Positions 1-7,824 of a DNA stretch of 35,583 bases are shown here, piece after piece. The first letter of the stretch is position 1, and the number at the start of each line of letters is the position of its first letter. The stretch is taken from contig NZ_LIQR01000266.1 of assembly GCF_001418575.1 (NCBI RefSeq), positions 1 through 35,583 of the forward strand, written 5' to 3'. A program made the position numbers and the translations under genes. The notes under the pieces were generated by a model. The model saw only the letters and a list, made by a program, of their open reading frames with translations, ran no database searches and was not told the origin of the DNA. Origin of the DNA: Peterkaempfera griseoplana. Its GTDB lineage: Bacteria > Actinomycetota > Actinomycetes > Streptomycetales > Streptomycetaceae.

Positions 1-177
1 GCGATCACGCGGCCGGCCGCGGCGGCTGCGCTTCTGGCGCATCCTCGGACCGATCAATGCACGGGAGCTTCCCGCTGCTGGTCGTGAGCGGCCGCTTACC
101 TGAACGCGGGAACGATCTCCGTTGGCGTGGGCTCGGCTATCACGATGGGGATCCTGCCCAGCGGAAAGGGAACACCG

Positions 178-1248
178 TCAGAGGTCCCCGGTGGCAGCGA
201 ACACCGTCCGGGTGCCGTCCGCATCCACGGCCACGGCACCGACCACGTCCAGCCGGCCGGACGGGGCGACGGACAGGCCGTTGATCCAGAGGGTCTGTCC
301 CCCGGCCGACGGGAGGACCAGCGGGGTCCAGTCGCCGCCGGCCAGCCGCGTCACGGACATGCCGCCCGTGGCACGGTCCTCCGCGGTCGCGGTCACGCCG
401 GCGGGGGTGGCCACCAGCCTGTTGATCAGGCGCAGCCCCGAGGGGGTTTCCACCTTGGTCCAGCGGCCGCCGACCAGGTGCAGAAGCAGGGCGTGGCCGG
501 TGTCCTTGCCGGTCAGCAGGGTGCGTCCGGCCGCCCACAGTGTGCCGTCCGGGTCGGCCACCACACTGTGGATCTCGCCGTAGAACCCGGTCCTGGGCAA
601 CTGCACGGAGGTCCAGGTGCGCCCGTCGTAGTGCATCAGCGCGGGCTCGTCCCCCGACGTGTAACCGGCCACCCAGATGTCGTGCGCGCCTCGGGTGACC
701 ACGCTGATCGCGAAGAAGCCGGCCTGGTCCGGCATGTCGACGCGGCTCCACGACGAACCGTCCCAGTGCTCCGCCAGACCCTCCCGGTGCTCGGTGACGA
801 TGGTGCCGCCCGGCTTGTCGGGGTCGGGGATCTCGCTGTCGACGACGTCGGCCCAGCCGACGGCCCACACGTCGTCGCTCGCGACGGCGGACACCGAGGT
901 GAGGTTGCCGAACTCGCTCGACGCCGGGAGCGGGGCGGTCACGGTCCTCCAGGACTGTCCGTCCCAGTGCTCGGTGAGCAGACCGTGCAGGTTGACGCTG
1001 TCGGACATGCCGACCAGCCAGGCGTCACCGCCTTCCGATCCCGGCACCGCGGCAGCGCCGTGCAGTTCGGTGGGGTCGCCGGAGTAGGCGGGCAGCTGCA
1101 CCTCGCGCCAGCCCTTCCCGTCCTGGTCGTCCCTGCTCAGCAGCAGCGGCGTCTGGGGCTGCCCGTCGCCCCGGTGCATACCGAAGGCCCAGGTGGTGTG
1201 TTCGTCCACCTGGTAGGAGTTGAGCAGGTCCCCGCCGATGGCCGGCAC
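178..1248 (-). CDS. Beta-propeller-like protein, probably 5'-truncated
   Basis: The 356-residue product has recurring units of the pattern [small]-x-HWDG-x-SW-x-x-V followed by a DDVWAVG-type strand. Examples are HWDGQSW, HWDGSSW and HYDGRTW, each followed by segments such as DDVWAVGW and HDIWVAGY. This spacing is typical of WD40/YVTN/BNR-like beta-propellers found in secreted actinobacterial proteins. No enzymatic residues can be assigned. The only upstream start in frame is the GTG at 1246-1248. There is no signal peptide, and the coding pattern seems to run upstream of the start without a start codon, so I infer that the 5' end was lost. Directly upstream, in another frame, lies the beginning of a glycosyltransferase gene. 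The family fold is fairly secure; substrate and role are unknown. Confidence 0.7.
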   Translation of the reverse strand: MPAIGGDLLNSYQVDEHTTWAFGMHRGDGQPQTPLLLSRDDQDGKGWREVQLPAYSGDPTELHGAAAVPGSEGGDAWLVGMSDSVNLHGLLTEHWDGQSWRTVTAPLPASSEFGNLTSVSAVASDDVWAVGWADVVDSEIPDPDKPGGTIVTEHREGLAEHWDGSSWSRVDMPDQAGFFAISVVTRGAHDIWVAGYTSGDEPALMHYDGRTWTSVQLPRTGFYGEIHSVVADPDGTLWAAGRTLLTGKDTGHALLLHLVGGRWTKVETPSGLRLINRLVATPAGVTATAEDRATGGMSVTRLAGGDWTPLVLPSAGGQTLWINGLSVAPSGRLDVVGAVAVDADGTRTVFAATGDL

Positions 1249-1268
1249 CAGGGCGGCCGTGAGGGTGG

Positions 1269-1433
1269 CCCGGTCACCCCGTCGGGGAGGGGCGGCAGCG
1301 GCGAGCCGTTGCCGACGACCACCACCCGCGCCGCGGGCGTGCTCTGCACGGCGACTGAGTCGAGCAGCCGGGTCAGCTCGGCGGGCCGATTACCCATCGT
1401 CAGGATGGCGACGCCGATACGCAGGTCTCCCAC
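1269..1433 (-). pseudogene. Glycosyltransferase family 2 N-terminal remnant
   Basis: From a GTG at 1431-1433, preceded by a GAGGAG ribosome binding site, the frame reads about 55 residues of a GT2 N-terminus. It has a beta strand with RIGVAILTMGNRP, a helix ELTRLLDSVAVQ, then ARVVVVGNGSPLP, which is the nucleotide-sugar-binding start of GT-A glycosyltransferases. After the GVTG at about 1269 the similarity stops. The same frame becomes a shadow of the propeller gene, so the DxD motif and the rest of the enzyme (normally about 250-300 residues in all) are missing. The translation start is preserved but the product would be non-functional. This looks like a deletion or recombination joint between two genes. 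Confidence 0.6.
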
Positions 1434-1512
1434 GAACGCTCCGCTCCTCGGGGCCAGTTGCCGCGATGGTAGCCCCCGGGTGAACCCACTATTGACCACA
1501 GGAGGTCACCCT

Positions 1513-1641
1513 ATGTCCCCCCTCCGTCTCGGCGACTACAGTGATCACCTTGAGCGGGATACCACGGCCGTCGACCTCGACCAGGTGGCCAGGGCCGTCA
1601 AGCGCAGCCTGAAGCAGATCCAGTACCGGCCCCACCCCTGA
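1513..1641 (+). CDS. Small ORF (42 aa) with strong ribosome binding site
   Basis: An ATG at 1513 is preceded by AGGAGGT with six bases between, one of the best ribosome binding sites in the window. The 42-residue product is hydrophilic, with an acidic start (SDHLERD) and a basic end (VKRSLKQIQYRPHP). I do not recognise it. It may be a genuine small protein, or the first codons of a longer gene that was cut off by the mobile-element relic beginning about 90 bases downstream. The initiation signal and the in-frame stop are visible; any function would be a guess. Confidence 0.4.
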   Translation: MSPLRLGDYSDHLERDTTAVDLDQVARAVKRSLKQIQYRPHP

Positions 1642-1729
1642 TACGACTACGGTGACATGTATGGGCGATGATGCCGACGCTGTGGGGGGGCAGCCCGTGC
1701 GGCCGAGTACGACCGGGTCTGCGCCGAAC

Positions 1730-2105
1730 GCGCGGACCTGAGGGGCTGCTGCGCGCCCGGCCTTGGCTTTCGTGCACCGTGCGCGCAGGGGGCATCCGGT
1801 GCACAGATCGCTGTAGCTGGCCGCGCGCTGGTTGTGGCGGCCGCGGGGTTGGGCCAGGTCGGCGGTGTGTCCGGCGGGGCAGCTCACCGTGTTGCCGGCG
1901 GTATTGACGGCGAAGTCGTCCAGCGTGAACCCGCCGGGCACCGCGGCCCGCAGTGGTGCGGGTTTGAGGAACAGCCGGTGGCCTGCTCGGGCGAGGGCAT
2001 GGCGGGTCACGCCGGTGAAGTAGGCGGTACAGCCGAAGACGTCCACGGGCTGGTCCTCGCCGGCGAGCAGGTCCACGGCAACGGCAACCTCGTGGTGGTC
2101 GGTTC
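1730..2105 (-). pseudogene. IS1182-type transposase relic
   Basis: The minus-strand frame contains about 125 residues resembling the middle to C-terminal part of actinobacterial IS1182-family DDE transposases. A beta-strand segment EDQPVDVFG is followed by LKPAPLRAAVPGGFTLDDF, then TVSCPAGHT, then a cysteine pair CTGCPLRARCTKAKAGR. That order and the Cys-rich insertion are typical of this family. The N-terminal catalytic half and the C-terminal region with the last acidic residue are absent, and upstream sequence drifts into other frames. It cannot encode an active transposase. No terminal inverted repeats could be identified. It marks an old insertion between the small ORF at 1513 and the secreted protein at 2498. 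Confidence 0.6.
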
Positions 2106-2497
2106 CGGTTCCGGGGGCGAAGAGAGACGGCGGTGTACAGAAGGCAGCCGCGATCGGCCCCGACTGGATCGGCGGCTGCACCCGCCCGTGGGGGCCACTC
2201 ACGTGCCCGCGCGCGTGAAAAAGGTCGACGGTCACAAGAGTCCCACAGCCCGTCAAGTCCCAGAGCCCGTCTGCCCAGCAGCGCCACCCCCGGATGCCAC
2301 TGCTCCACCGCCATCGCCGTCACCGATGGCCCCGGTGCACTTCCGGGGACCCGGGGAAGCCCGCCCATCCGATTCACTACTCTCGTGATTGACCCGTCAC
2401 CCGAACGGACGTATCAGATGGCCGACGCGGAAACGAGCCTCATATGGTTCAGGTGTTCGATTCACCCGAACGCCACCCTCTCAGGAGGTCGACCCCC
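2106..2497. other. Intergenic/degenerate stretch, no gene recognised
   Basis: Open frames exist on both strands but none has a convincing start signal or recognisable domain. The left part may be further decayed transposon sequence. The last bases before 2498 hold the AGGAGGT ribosome binding site of the next gene and presumably its promoter. Confidence 0.4.
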
Positions 2498-2833
2498 ATG
2501 AACCACCTTCGAGTTCTCGCCCTGGCGGCCGCTCCCACCGCACTGCTGATCGGCCTGGCGGCTCCGGCAACAGCCGTGAACGCCTCCGGGACGAAAGCCG
2601 CCTGTGCCGCACCTGCCGCCCACCAGGTTCTCACTGCCAAGCAGGGCATCCAGCTCGTCAAGAACTGCGCCGCTCGTCAGGCGCAGAGCAAGTCGTGGCA
2701 CTGGATGGGCAACTACGGTTCGGTCTACGACGTGGCCTCGGTCGCGAACAGCGCGGGCGTCGGCGCCGGAGAGCTCATCACCCTCCCGAACGCCTCGGGC
2801 GGCGGCCTGCTCCCGACGTTCATGTACTACTGA
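2498..2833 (+). CDS. Small secreted protein of unknown function
   Basis: The product is 111 residues, starting at ATG 2498 after an AGGAGGT ribosome binding site. An earlier in-frame ATG at 2444 lacks such a site and would put charged residues before the signal. Residues 1-27 form a Sec-type signal peptide: a short basic start (MNHLR), a hydrophobic core rich in Ala and Leu, and a likely cleavage after APATA. The mature part is about 85 residues with two cysteines (AAC and KNC) that could form a disulfide, an aromatic cluster SWHWMGNYGSVYDV, and a Gly/Ala-rich end finishing in MYY. No known domain is recognised. A hairpin about 155 bases downstream probably terminates transcription, giving a single-gene unit. 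Confidence 0.75.
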   Translation: MNHLRVLALAAAPTALLIGLAAPATAVNASGTKAACAAPAAHQVLTAKQGIQLVKNCAARQAQSKSWHWMGNYGSVYDVASVANSAGVGAGELITLPNASGGGLLPTFMYY

Positions 2834-2988
2834 GCCCAGGCGGTCGGCAGCCCTGGTCAGCCCGTGAACCGCTGACCAGGACGCTGCGGGCGCACGGCAA
2901 GGGCCCTTCCTCCACGGTCGCTCGGCCGCGGTTTGCCCTGCTCCCGCCGAGGCTGTCAACTGAGTCCGGCAAGAGTGTCGGAACACCT

Positions 2989-3023
2989 GTAGTCCCCGGT
3001 CGCCCACCGCGGCCGGGGACTAC
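2989..3023 (+). terminator. Hairpin terminator, 11-bp stem
   Basis: GTAGTCCCCGG at 2989-2999 pairs perfectly with CCGGGGACTAC at 3013-3023 around a 13-base loop. There is no clear U-tract, which is common in high-GC actinobacteria. It lies between the small secreted protein gene and the Nudix gene, on the same strand. Confidence 0.55.
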
Positions 3024-3139
3024 TGCTGCCCTTACGACTCGGTCCGCGACAGCGGAGCCGTGGCTTTCGGGAGCTTGTAGAGGCCCGGTCAGAACGTGTG
3101 TCTTGGCAGGAGTGAGAGCACTGACGGGGTCGTGCGATC

Positions 3140-3661
3140 GTGGGTGCCGTGAATGAACCGGTGGAGCGCGTAGACGATCAGGATCGGGTGCTGGCGGTGG
3201 TGGACCGCAGTGAGGCCATCCGTCGAGGCTGGCTGCACCGCATCGCGACGACGGTCTGCCGCGATCAGCAGGGGCGGGTGTTGGTCTATCGGCGGCCCGA
3301 AAACCTGTCCCGGTTCCCCGGCCACCACGAGGTGACGTTCGGTGGGGCTGTAGACGTAGGCGAGTCCTATGAGCAGGCGGCAGCCAGGGAGTTGGCTGAG
3401 GAGCTGGGCATTCATGTACCTGTGCGCTTCTTGTTCAAGTTCCTGTGCCGGGGGGCGATCAGCCCGTACTGGCTCGGCGTGCATGAGGCCGTGATCACGG
3501 GCGAGGTGACGCCTGACCCGGGAGAGGTTGCCTGGCACGGTTGGCTGACGGAGACGGAGCTGCAGGAGGCCGTGCGGCAGTGGCGCTTCATTCCGGACGG
3601 GCAGGAGGCGTTCGATCGCTATCTCACGCGTCGCCACGACCTGCCCGAGATCGGGCCGTGA
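3140..3661 (+). CDS. Nudix hydrolase
   Basis: The product is 173 residues with a complete Nudix box at residues 69-91. The Gly-x5-Glu part is GAVDVGE, and the helix RELAEELGI supplies the metal-binding REUxEExGU signature. Nudix enzymes hydrolyse nucleoside diphosphates linked to another moiety, using Mg2+ held by the box glutamates. The N-terminal region (DRVLAVVDRSEAIRRGWLH) and the overall length resemble the IPP-isomerase-like/YfcD group, whose substrates are mostly unknown. The C-terminal half has WHGWLTETEL and FIPDG motifs common in that group. Starts at GTG 3140 or GTG 3149 are both possible. It appears monocistronic. A hairpin follows ten bases after the stop. Confidence 0.85.
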   Translation: MGAVNEPVERVDDQDRVLAVVDRSEAIRRGWLHRIATTVCRDQQGRVLVYRRPENLSRFPGHHEVTFGGAVDVGESYEQAAARELAEELGIHVPVRFLFKFLCRGAISPYWLGVHEAVITGEVTPDPGEVAWHGWLTETELQEAVRQWRFIPDGQEAFDRYLTRRHDLPEIGP

Positions 3662-3670
3662 CGCGAGAGG

Positions 3671-3719
3671 GGCCGCACGGGTCAGGCAAGTTGTGACGCA
3701 AGCCCGGGCCCGTGCGGCC
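3671..3719 (+). terminator. Inverted repeat after Nudix gene, overlapping transposase 5' end
   Basis: GGCCGCACGGG (3671-3681) and CCCGTGCGGCC (3709-3719) are perfect 11-base arms with a 27-base loop. The position ten bases after the Nudix stop suggests a terminator. However, the first possible transposase start (GTG 3693) lies in the loop, so it may instead be part of the insertion sequence that limits read-through into the transposase. Confidence 0.4.
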
Positions 3720-4670
3720 TTGTCCCATTCTGCCTTCTGCGGCCTGTCCCGTGCACATCTCGGCGGTTTGATCGAAGAGTTGGCCAATGCGTGGCTCGCT
3801 CGATGCGAGTCCGCGCTGCGCGAGCGGCGCGGTGTCGAGCAGCAGCGGCAGACCGGTGCCGGGCCGAAGCACGACCTGGTCTTCACCGACCGGGCACTGG
3901 TCGCTCTGGCCCACCTGCGCACCGGACTCCCGCATGCCGCACTGGCCGAGTTGTACGGCACTGCCCGCTCCACGATCTCCCGTGCCATCGGCGAGATCCG
4001 CCCCCTGCTGGCGGCGCGCGGCTTCGCTGTCCCCGACCGTCCCGGCGTACGACTTCGCACCCTGGCAGACGTGTTCGCCTACGCGGAGGCCGGGGGGATC
4101 ACGCTGCGGATCGACGGCGCCGAGACGCAGGTCCGCCGGCCGAAGGCCTACCGGCCCGGACGGCGGGCCTTCGTGTCCGGGAAGAAGAAGCAGAACACCA
4201 TCAAGACCACCAGCATCAGCGACGGCCAGGGCCGTCTGCTGTGGTCGGGCGCGGACCGGCCAGGCCGGATGCACGACCAGACCGCCGTTCGCACCGAGGG
4301 CATCGCCGAGCAGTTCCGGCTTCATTCACAGGTGAAGGCCAAGGTCGAGGAGGGCTACCGGGGCCTGGCCAACGAGTTCCCCGAGCAGGTCAGCGCGCCG
4401 CCGAAGAAGCCGAAAGAGGACACGCCCCTCGGCGAGCAGTACGCGTGGCGAGAAGCGCGCCGACGGCAGTCCTCGGCCCGGATCTGCGTCGAACACGCCA
4501 ACGCCGAGCTGAGGCAGTGGCGCCCGCTCCAGCGTTACACCGGTCGACGCGAGGGCTACGCCGAGACGCACCGCGCGATCGCCTCGCTGGTCTCGGACCG
4601 TTCCGCCCGCCGGGCGACCCGCCGCAAGCCGAGCACCGAACTGGTGCTCGCCCGGCAGAGCGCCTGCTGA
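3693..4670 (+). CDS. IS5-like (DDE_Tnp_4) transposase
   Basis: The 325-residue product matches a common Streptomyces IS5-type transposase architecture. It has an N-terminal helical region, a helix-turn-helix-like segment ALAELYGTARSTISRAIGEI (about residues 85-105), then a DDE RNase-H-like domain. The first catalytic Asp is in LRIDGAETQVRRP, a conserved FVSGKKKQNTIK block follows, then GRMHDQTA, and the final Glu is in RICVEHANAELRQW. Where homologues have an Asp two residues before the conserved GY (as in D-x-GY), this copy reads VEEGYRGL, so the second catalytic Asp is Glu. The length is otherwise complete. The true start may lie downstream of GTG 3693. I could not identify terminal inverted repeats or target duplications. 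Confidence 0.75.
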   Translation: MTQARARAALSHSAFCGLSRAHLGGLIEELANAWLARCESALRERRGVEQQRQTGAGPKHDLVFTDRALVALAHLRTGLPHAALAELYGTARSTISRAIGEIRPLLAARGFAVPDRPGVRLRTLADVFAYAEAGGITLRIDGAETQVRRPKAYRPGRRAFVSGKKKQNTIKTTSISDGQGRLLWSGADRPGRMHDQTAVRTEGIAEQFRLHSQVKAKVEEGYRGLANEFPEQVSAPPKKPKEDTPLGEQYAWREARRRQSSARICVEHANAELRQWRPLQRYTGRREGYAETHRAIASLVSDRSARRATRRKPSTELVLARQSAC

Positions 4671-4990
4671 TCAACCACCAGCCGACCCGCCGGGCCGACA
4701 CGTCCCGACCTCAATCGCGGACCGAGTCGTAAGCCCTTCTTCTGCGCTGCTGTTGGCTGGCCTGCGGTCTTTCCGGCCGGTCCAGCCCTGCGCGGCTGCG
4801 GGTGGCGCTTCGTCTGGACATCGACTGCACTGGGTCCTCGTCGACGTGCCTGGGGGCGGCCTTTCGCACGATGCTGCCGGCGTGACAGGCCAGACGATCC
4901 GTCCGGCGGAAGAAGCACACCGCAGACGAACGCCTCCGAAGGTCGTCAGTCGGGCCGACGTCGCACAGCTGCCGGCGACACGCAGATGCA
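4671..4990. other. Intergenic region, no gene recognised
   Basis: This stretch lies between the convergent transposase and acetyltransferase genes. It presumably contains the right end of the insertion sequence, but no inverted repeat matching the left side is visible. Open frames here show no recognisable domains. Confidence 0.35.
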
Positions 4991-5485
4991 TCAACCGGCC
5001 TGGGTCCCGCCCTGCTTCTTGCTCAGCAAGGTCCCGCGCGGCCCGAAACCCGCTGACGAGTAGAAGCGGACGGCTTCCTTGTTCGGCGCGAAGATCCCGG
5101 CATAGGTGATCGAGACACCATGCTCTGCTGCGGCCTGCTCAGCCGCAGCCAGCAATGCCGTTCCCACACCCTGACCGCGGTGGCCGTCCAGGACGACGGT
5201 GTGGATCTCGGCCGCGCTGCAAGGAGCCAGGATCTGGTGGTCCAGGGGATCAGGCAGGATGACCACCTCCACCATGCCCACCACCTCGCCTGCCGCCTCC
5301 GCCACGAAGATCAATACTTTCGACTCCGCCGAGAGCACCTCCTCGAAGTGCCTACGGACAGCCTGGACATCGGGCAGACGGTAGACGGAGGGGTCGAGTT
5401 GGACATGCCTCTCGGCATTCGCGAGACGCAGGCGGACAAGTCCGGGCACGTCCTCGCACGCGGCGGCTCTGACCGTGATCGGCAT
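4991..5485 (-). CDS. GNAT family N-acetyltransferase
   Basis: The product is 164 residues, starting at the ATG (5483-5485) that gives MPITVRAA. A longer frame to 5521 adds a charged segment not expected in the family. The GNAT fold is seen in order. Beta1 (ITVRAA) leads into helices with RLRLANAERH. Beta strands LIFVAEAAGEVVGMVEV follow. Motif A is VVLDGHRGQGVGTALLAAAEQ, with the acetyl-CoA pyrophosphate-binding pattern RGQGVG. The end VRFYSSAGFGPRG is typical of the C-terminal strand-helix. Such enzymes transfer an acetyl group from acetyl-CoA to an amine; the substrate cannot be read from sequence. It is divergent from the small ORF at 5583. Confidence 0.85.
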   Translation of the reverse strand: MPITVRAAACEDVPGLVRLRLANAERHVQLDPSVYRLPDVQAVRRHFEEVLSAESKVLIFVAEAAGEVVGMVEVVILPDPLDHQILAPCSAAEIHTVVLDGHRGQGVGTALLAAAEQAAAEHGVSITYAGIFAPNKEAVRFYSSAGFGPRGTLLSKKQGGTQAG

Positions 5486-5582
5486 AAGCCGGAGCCTGTC
5501 ATCACACTCGGCCGGCCGCAAGGCACACGGGTCGGCTCAGGCCAGGGCAAACGTGGCCTGCCGCGGTACTAGGATCACGCGC

Positions 5583-5843
5583 ATGGGGCTTCTCAAGGGG
5601 GCCGCTCCGGCGGACTTCGTCCAGGCGGCGGCGGAACGGTACAAGGCGGGAAAGCGCGTCCACACGATCGTGTGGGAGGCGCCCGCCCTCCATGCCGGAT
5701 CGCTGGCCGACCTGTCGGACCTCGTCGAAGAGGTCGAGTCCGTCGGCTGGCAGTTGGACCACACCGAGTCGGCACTCGTCGGCGCGTCACGTCCGGTGAT
5801 TCTGCTTCTCTTCCGCCGTCGCGAGTTCACGCTGCCCCAGTAG
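5583..5843 (+). CDS. Small conserved-type protein, DUF4177-like
   Basis: The product is 86 residues from ATG 5583. It has a Gly/Lys/Ala-rich start, then a segment ADLSDLVEEVESVGWQLDH followed by a hydrophobic strand VILLLFRRREF. The pattern of a helix ending in a Gly-Trp-x-Leu turn followed by a beta strand resembles DUF4177-type small proteins, in which a helix ends in EGWEL. The resemblance is from memory and weak. There is no signal peptide or membrane segment. It is divergent from the GNAT gene about 100 bases away. Confidence 0.6.
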   Translation: MGLLKGAAPADFVQAAAERYKAGKRVHTIVWEAPALHAGSLADLSDLVEEVESVGWQLDHTESALVGASRPVILLLFRRREFTLPQ

Positions 5844-6074
5844 GCTCGCACCGCACTGCTCCCGTTGCAGCGGGCAGCTCTGCGTACGGCCGAGGCATCC
5901 GCGGACGCGCCGGACCGAAGTCACTCCGAGACCCTGACCGGCACCGGGGCTCTCGTCGGCCGGGCGGTGCCCGTGCGTCTGCGCTCGGCCCACGGCTCGG
6001 GCGGCCTGTTCGGCAACCGGGCACGCACCGGTCGTCGTCCCCTCCACGAGACGACGGGCCGGAGGGAGAAGCGG

Positions 6075-6593
6075 GTGACCCGCACAGCGACGGCGGACGC
6101 GGCGGACGCGGCGGACGCGGCGGAGGCACGACGCCGTGGAGGCTGCCTGGTCGGTTGTCTGCCGCCGCTTGCCGGGCTGATGCTCGGGGTGCTGACCGTG
6201 GAGGCGGCCACCGAGGTCATCGGACGCTCCTGGTCGTACTGCATGGACCTCTCCTGGGTTCCGGCCATTGAGACGGCGGACTCCCCACGGTTCGGCCTGA
6301 TAGGCACCTTTCCACTGTTCCTGCTGCTCGACTGCTGCTGTTTCCCGGTCGGCTTCTGGTTGGCGTGGCGGTTCCTGCCGGCGCCCCGGCGCGGGGTCCG
6401 GGCCGTGGCCGGATGCCTGGCGGGAATCCTGCTGCTGGGTGCGGCCTTCACGGCCGACCTGATGCTGAACGTGGGCCCGAAGCAGGGCATGTATGTGCAC
6501 GCGCGCTGCCCCGGCGGCCGGCCTCCGTGGTGGCCGGCGTGGCTGCCGTTGGACACGTCCAGGAGCCCGGTCGACTTCAGGGATCAGCCCTAG
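6075..6593 (+). CDS. Integral membrane protein of unknown function
   Basis: The product is 172 residues from GTG 6075, chosen because GGAGGGA lies just upstream. The frame extends further upstream but into sequence without coding character. The N-terminus has a low-complexity Ala-Asp run encoded by a nine-base tandem repeat. Three hydrophobic segments follow: roughly residues 30-48 (CLPPLAGLMLGVLTV), 78-98 (IGTFPLFLLLDCCCFPVGFW) and 112-132 (AVAGCLAGILLLGAAFTAD). A cysteine triplet sits in the second segment. The C-terminal 30 residues are hydrophilic and rich in Pro and Trp. I do not recognise the family. Confidence 0.65.
   Translation: MTRTATADAADAADAAEARRRGGCLVGCLPPLAGLMLGVLTVEAATEVIGRSWSYCMDLSWVPAIETADSPRFGLIGTFPLFLLLDCCCFPVGFWLAWRFLPAPRRGVRAVAGCLAGILLLGAAFTADLMLNVGPKQGMYVHARCPGGRPPWWPAWLPLDTSRSPVDFRDQP
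6093..6119 (+). repeat. Nine-base tandem repeat (GCGGACGCG)x3
   Basis: Three exact copies of GCGGACGCG plus a partial fourth encode the Ala-Asp-Ala run at the N-terminus of the membrane protein. The unit keeps the reading frame, so copy-number change would only lengthen or shorten the linker. Confidence 0.8.
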
Positions 6594-6715
6594 AGGCTCC
6601 GGGTCCAGGGCTCGCAGGCCCCGGATGCCCACGGTGACGGTCGGCCGCGCCGGACCGGCGCACATCCGGCGGCCCGCGTCCCGGCCGCCTGGCGCGCCCG
6701 GCGGATAATGGCCGC

Positions 6716-6741
6716 TGCCGCAGCCGACAGCGGCTGCGGCA
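6716..6741 (+). terminator. Strong hairpin between two genes (terminator or leader)
   Basis: TGCCGCAGCCG and CGGCTGCGGCA pair over 11 bases around a four-base loop (ACAG). It lies about 120 bases after the membrane-protein stop and 25 bases before the next ATG, so it could terminate the upstream transcript or act in the leader of the downstream gene. Confidence 0.5.
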
Positions 6742-6766
6742 CACATGACCGAGAGACGGAGGACGG

Positions 6767-7141
6767 ATGACCCTGGAGGAGGGCCGGCGCGTCAGACTGG
6801 CGGAGGACCTGGGGATCGGCGAGGCGTTCGCCGGGAACCCCGCGACCGTTGCCGGGTTCCTGTCGCTGGGAGCCGGGCTCGAAGGCACCGTCGAGCGGGT
6901 GGACGGTGAACTGCCGGAGACCGCGGAGGCCCGCGAGTACCAGCGGCTCAGGGCACTGTTCGAGGACTACGGGCACACCATGCCGGAAGCGAGCCGGCAG
7001 CGGCTGCAGACGGAGATCGCGGCGCTGGAGCCGCAGTGGGCCGCGTTCCAGGAGCGCGGGGCCCGGGTGACGGTCCGGGTCCGGCTGGACAACGGCTTCG
7101 TCCTGGACGGGGCACACCAGGACGTCCTCACGCCTCTGTGA
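6767..7141 (+). CDS. Conserved-type hypothetical protein, cytoplasmic
   Basis: The product is 124 residues from ATG 6767 with GGAGG upstream. It begins with a short acidic/basic segment, then GAGLEGTVERVDGEL, which looks like a small beta-barrel strand pair. A central charged helix ETAEAREYQRLRALFEDYG and a second helix ASRQRLQTEIAALEPQW could form a helical hairpin, and it ends with strands VTVRVRLDNGFVLDG. There is no signal peptide or membrane segment. The overall pattern of barrel strands interrupted by helices suggests a single-domain fold. I do not recognise the family. Confidence 0.65.
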   Translation: MTLEEGRRVRLAEDLGIGEAFAGNPATVAGFLSLGAGLEGTVERVDGELPETAEAREYQRLRALFEDYGHTMPEASRQRLQTEIAALEPQWAAFQERGARVTVRVRLDNGFVLDGAHQDVLTPL

Positions 7142-7350
7142 GGGTGGCCGGGCGCAACGGCGGCGGGTCCGGTGTCCGGGAGCGTGGGGCCCACTGCTCG
7201 GTGCCGTCCCTAGGGTGGGCACCCGCATCCGGAGAGGGCCGCGGGACGGCTGACCGTGAGGGAGGGCCGGACGCCGGAGCGGATGAGGGCGAACGCAACC
7301 GCGGGAACGTCACAGCCCGCCGCACGGCGGAGTGGTGTCCGCCCGCCGTG

Positions 7351-7824
7351 TCAGCCCCGGCCTGCCAGGGCGAGGCGTACGGCCTCCGCCGGGGTGTCGG
7401 CCGGGACGACGCCTGGGACGATGGCGCCCAGCGCGTCGATGACCTGCCACCCGCCGAGGCTGACCACGGGCCTGACTCCCCGGCGCATGGCGATGGCCAC
7501 TTCGGAGAGCGTGCCCCACGACCCGCCGACGGCGATGACCGCATCCGCGGAGCCGACCAGGATGCTGTTACGGGCCTGGTCCATGCCGGTGGCGACGCAG
7601 GCGGTCAGGTAGGGCGAAGCCCCGGACCTGTCGGCCCCGGAGAGGATGCCGACGACGAGACCGCCCGCCCCGGCCGCACCCTCCGCGGCGGCGGCCATGA
7701 CACCGCCGTATCCCCCGCAGAGCACGACCACGCCCGAGCGCGCCAGCAGGGCGCCGACTTCCCGGGCCGCCGTCTCCTCCGCGGCGCTGCACTCCGCGGG
7801 CCCGCACACCGCCACCTGGATCAC
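7351..7824 (-). CDS. LOG/TIGR00725-type Rossmann protein
   Basis: The product is 157 residues from GTG 7822-7824, preceded by GGAGGGT; the frame extends to 7977 but without coding features. Motifs are a starting strand MIQVAVCGP, then VVLCGGYGGVM (residues 33-43) and AVGGSWGTLSEVAIA (residues 98-112). The latter is the PGGxGTxxE-like nucleotide-binding loop of the SLOG superfamily, in the GGSWGTLSE form used by TIGR00725 proteins. Related LOG proteins are cytokinin-activating phosphoribohydrolases, but the TIGR00725 subgroup has no firmly assigned reaction and may bind nucleotide-derived ligands. It is monocistronic and convergent with the gene ending at 7141. Confidence 0.8.
   Translation of the reverse strand: MIQVAVCGPAECSAAEETAAREVGALLARSGVVVLCGGYGGVMAAAAEGAAGAGGLVVGILSGADRSGASPYLTACVATGMDQARNSILVGSADAVIAVGGSWGTLSEVAIAMRRGVRPVVSLGGWQVIDALGAIVPGVVPADTPAEAVRLALAGRG

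Noticed and set aside
127-1641. 504-codon plus-strand frame through the propeller gene
   Set aside because: Most of it is antisense to the propeller gene; only the last 42 codons, after the strong ribosome binding site at 1501, look independent.
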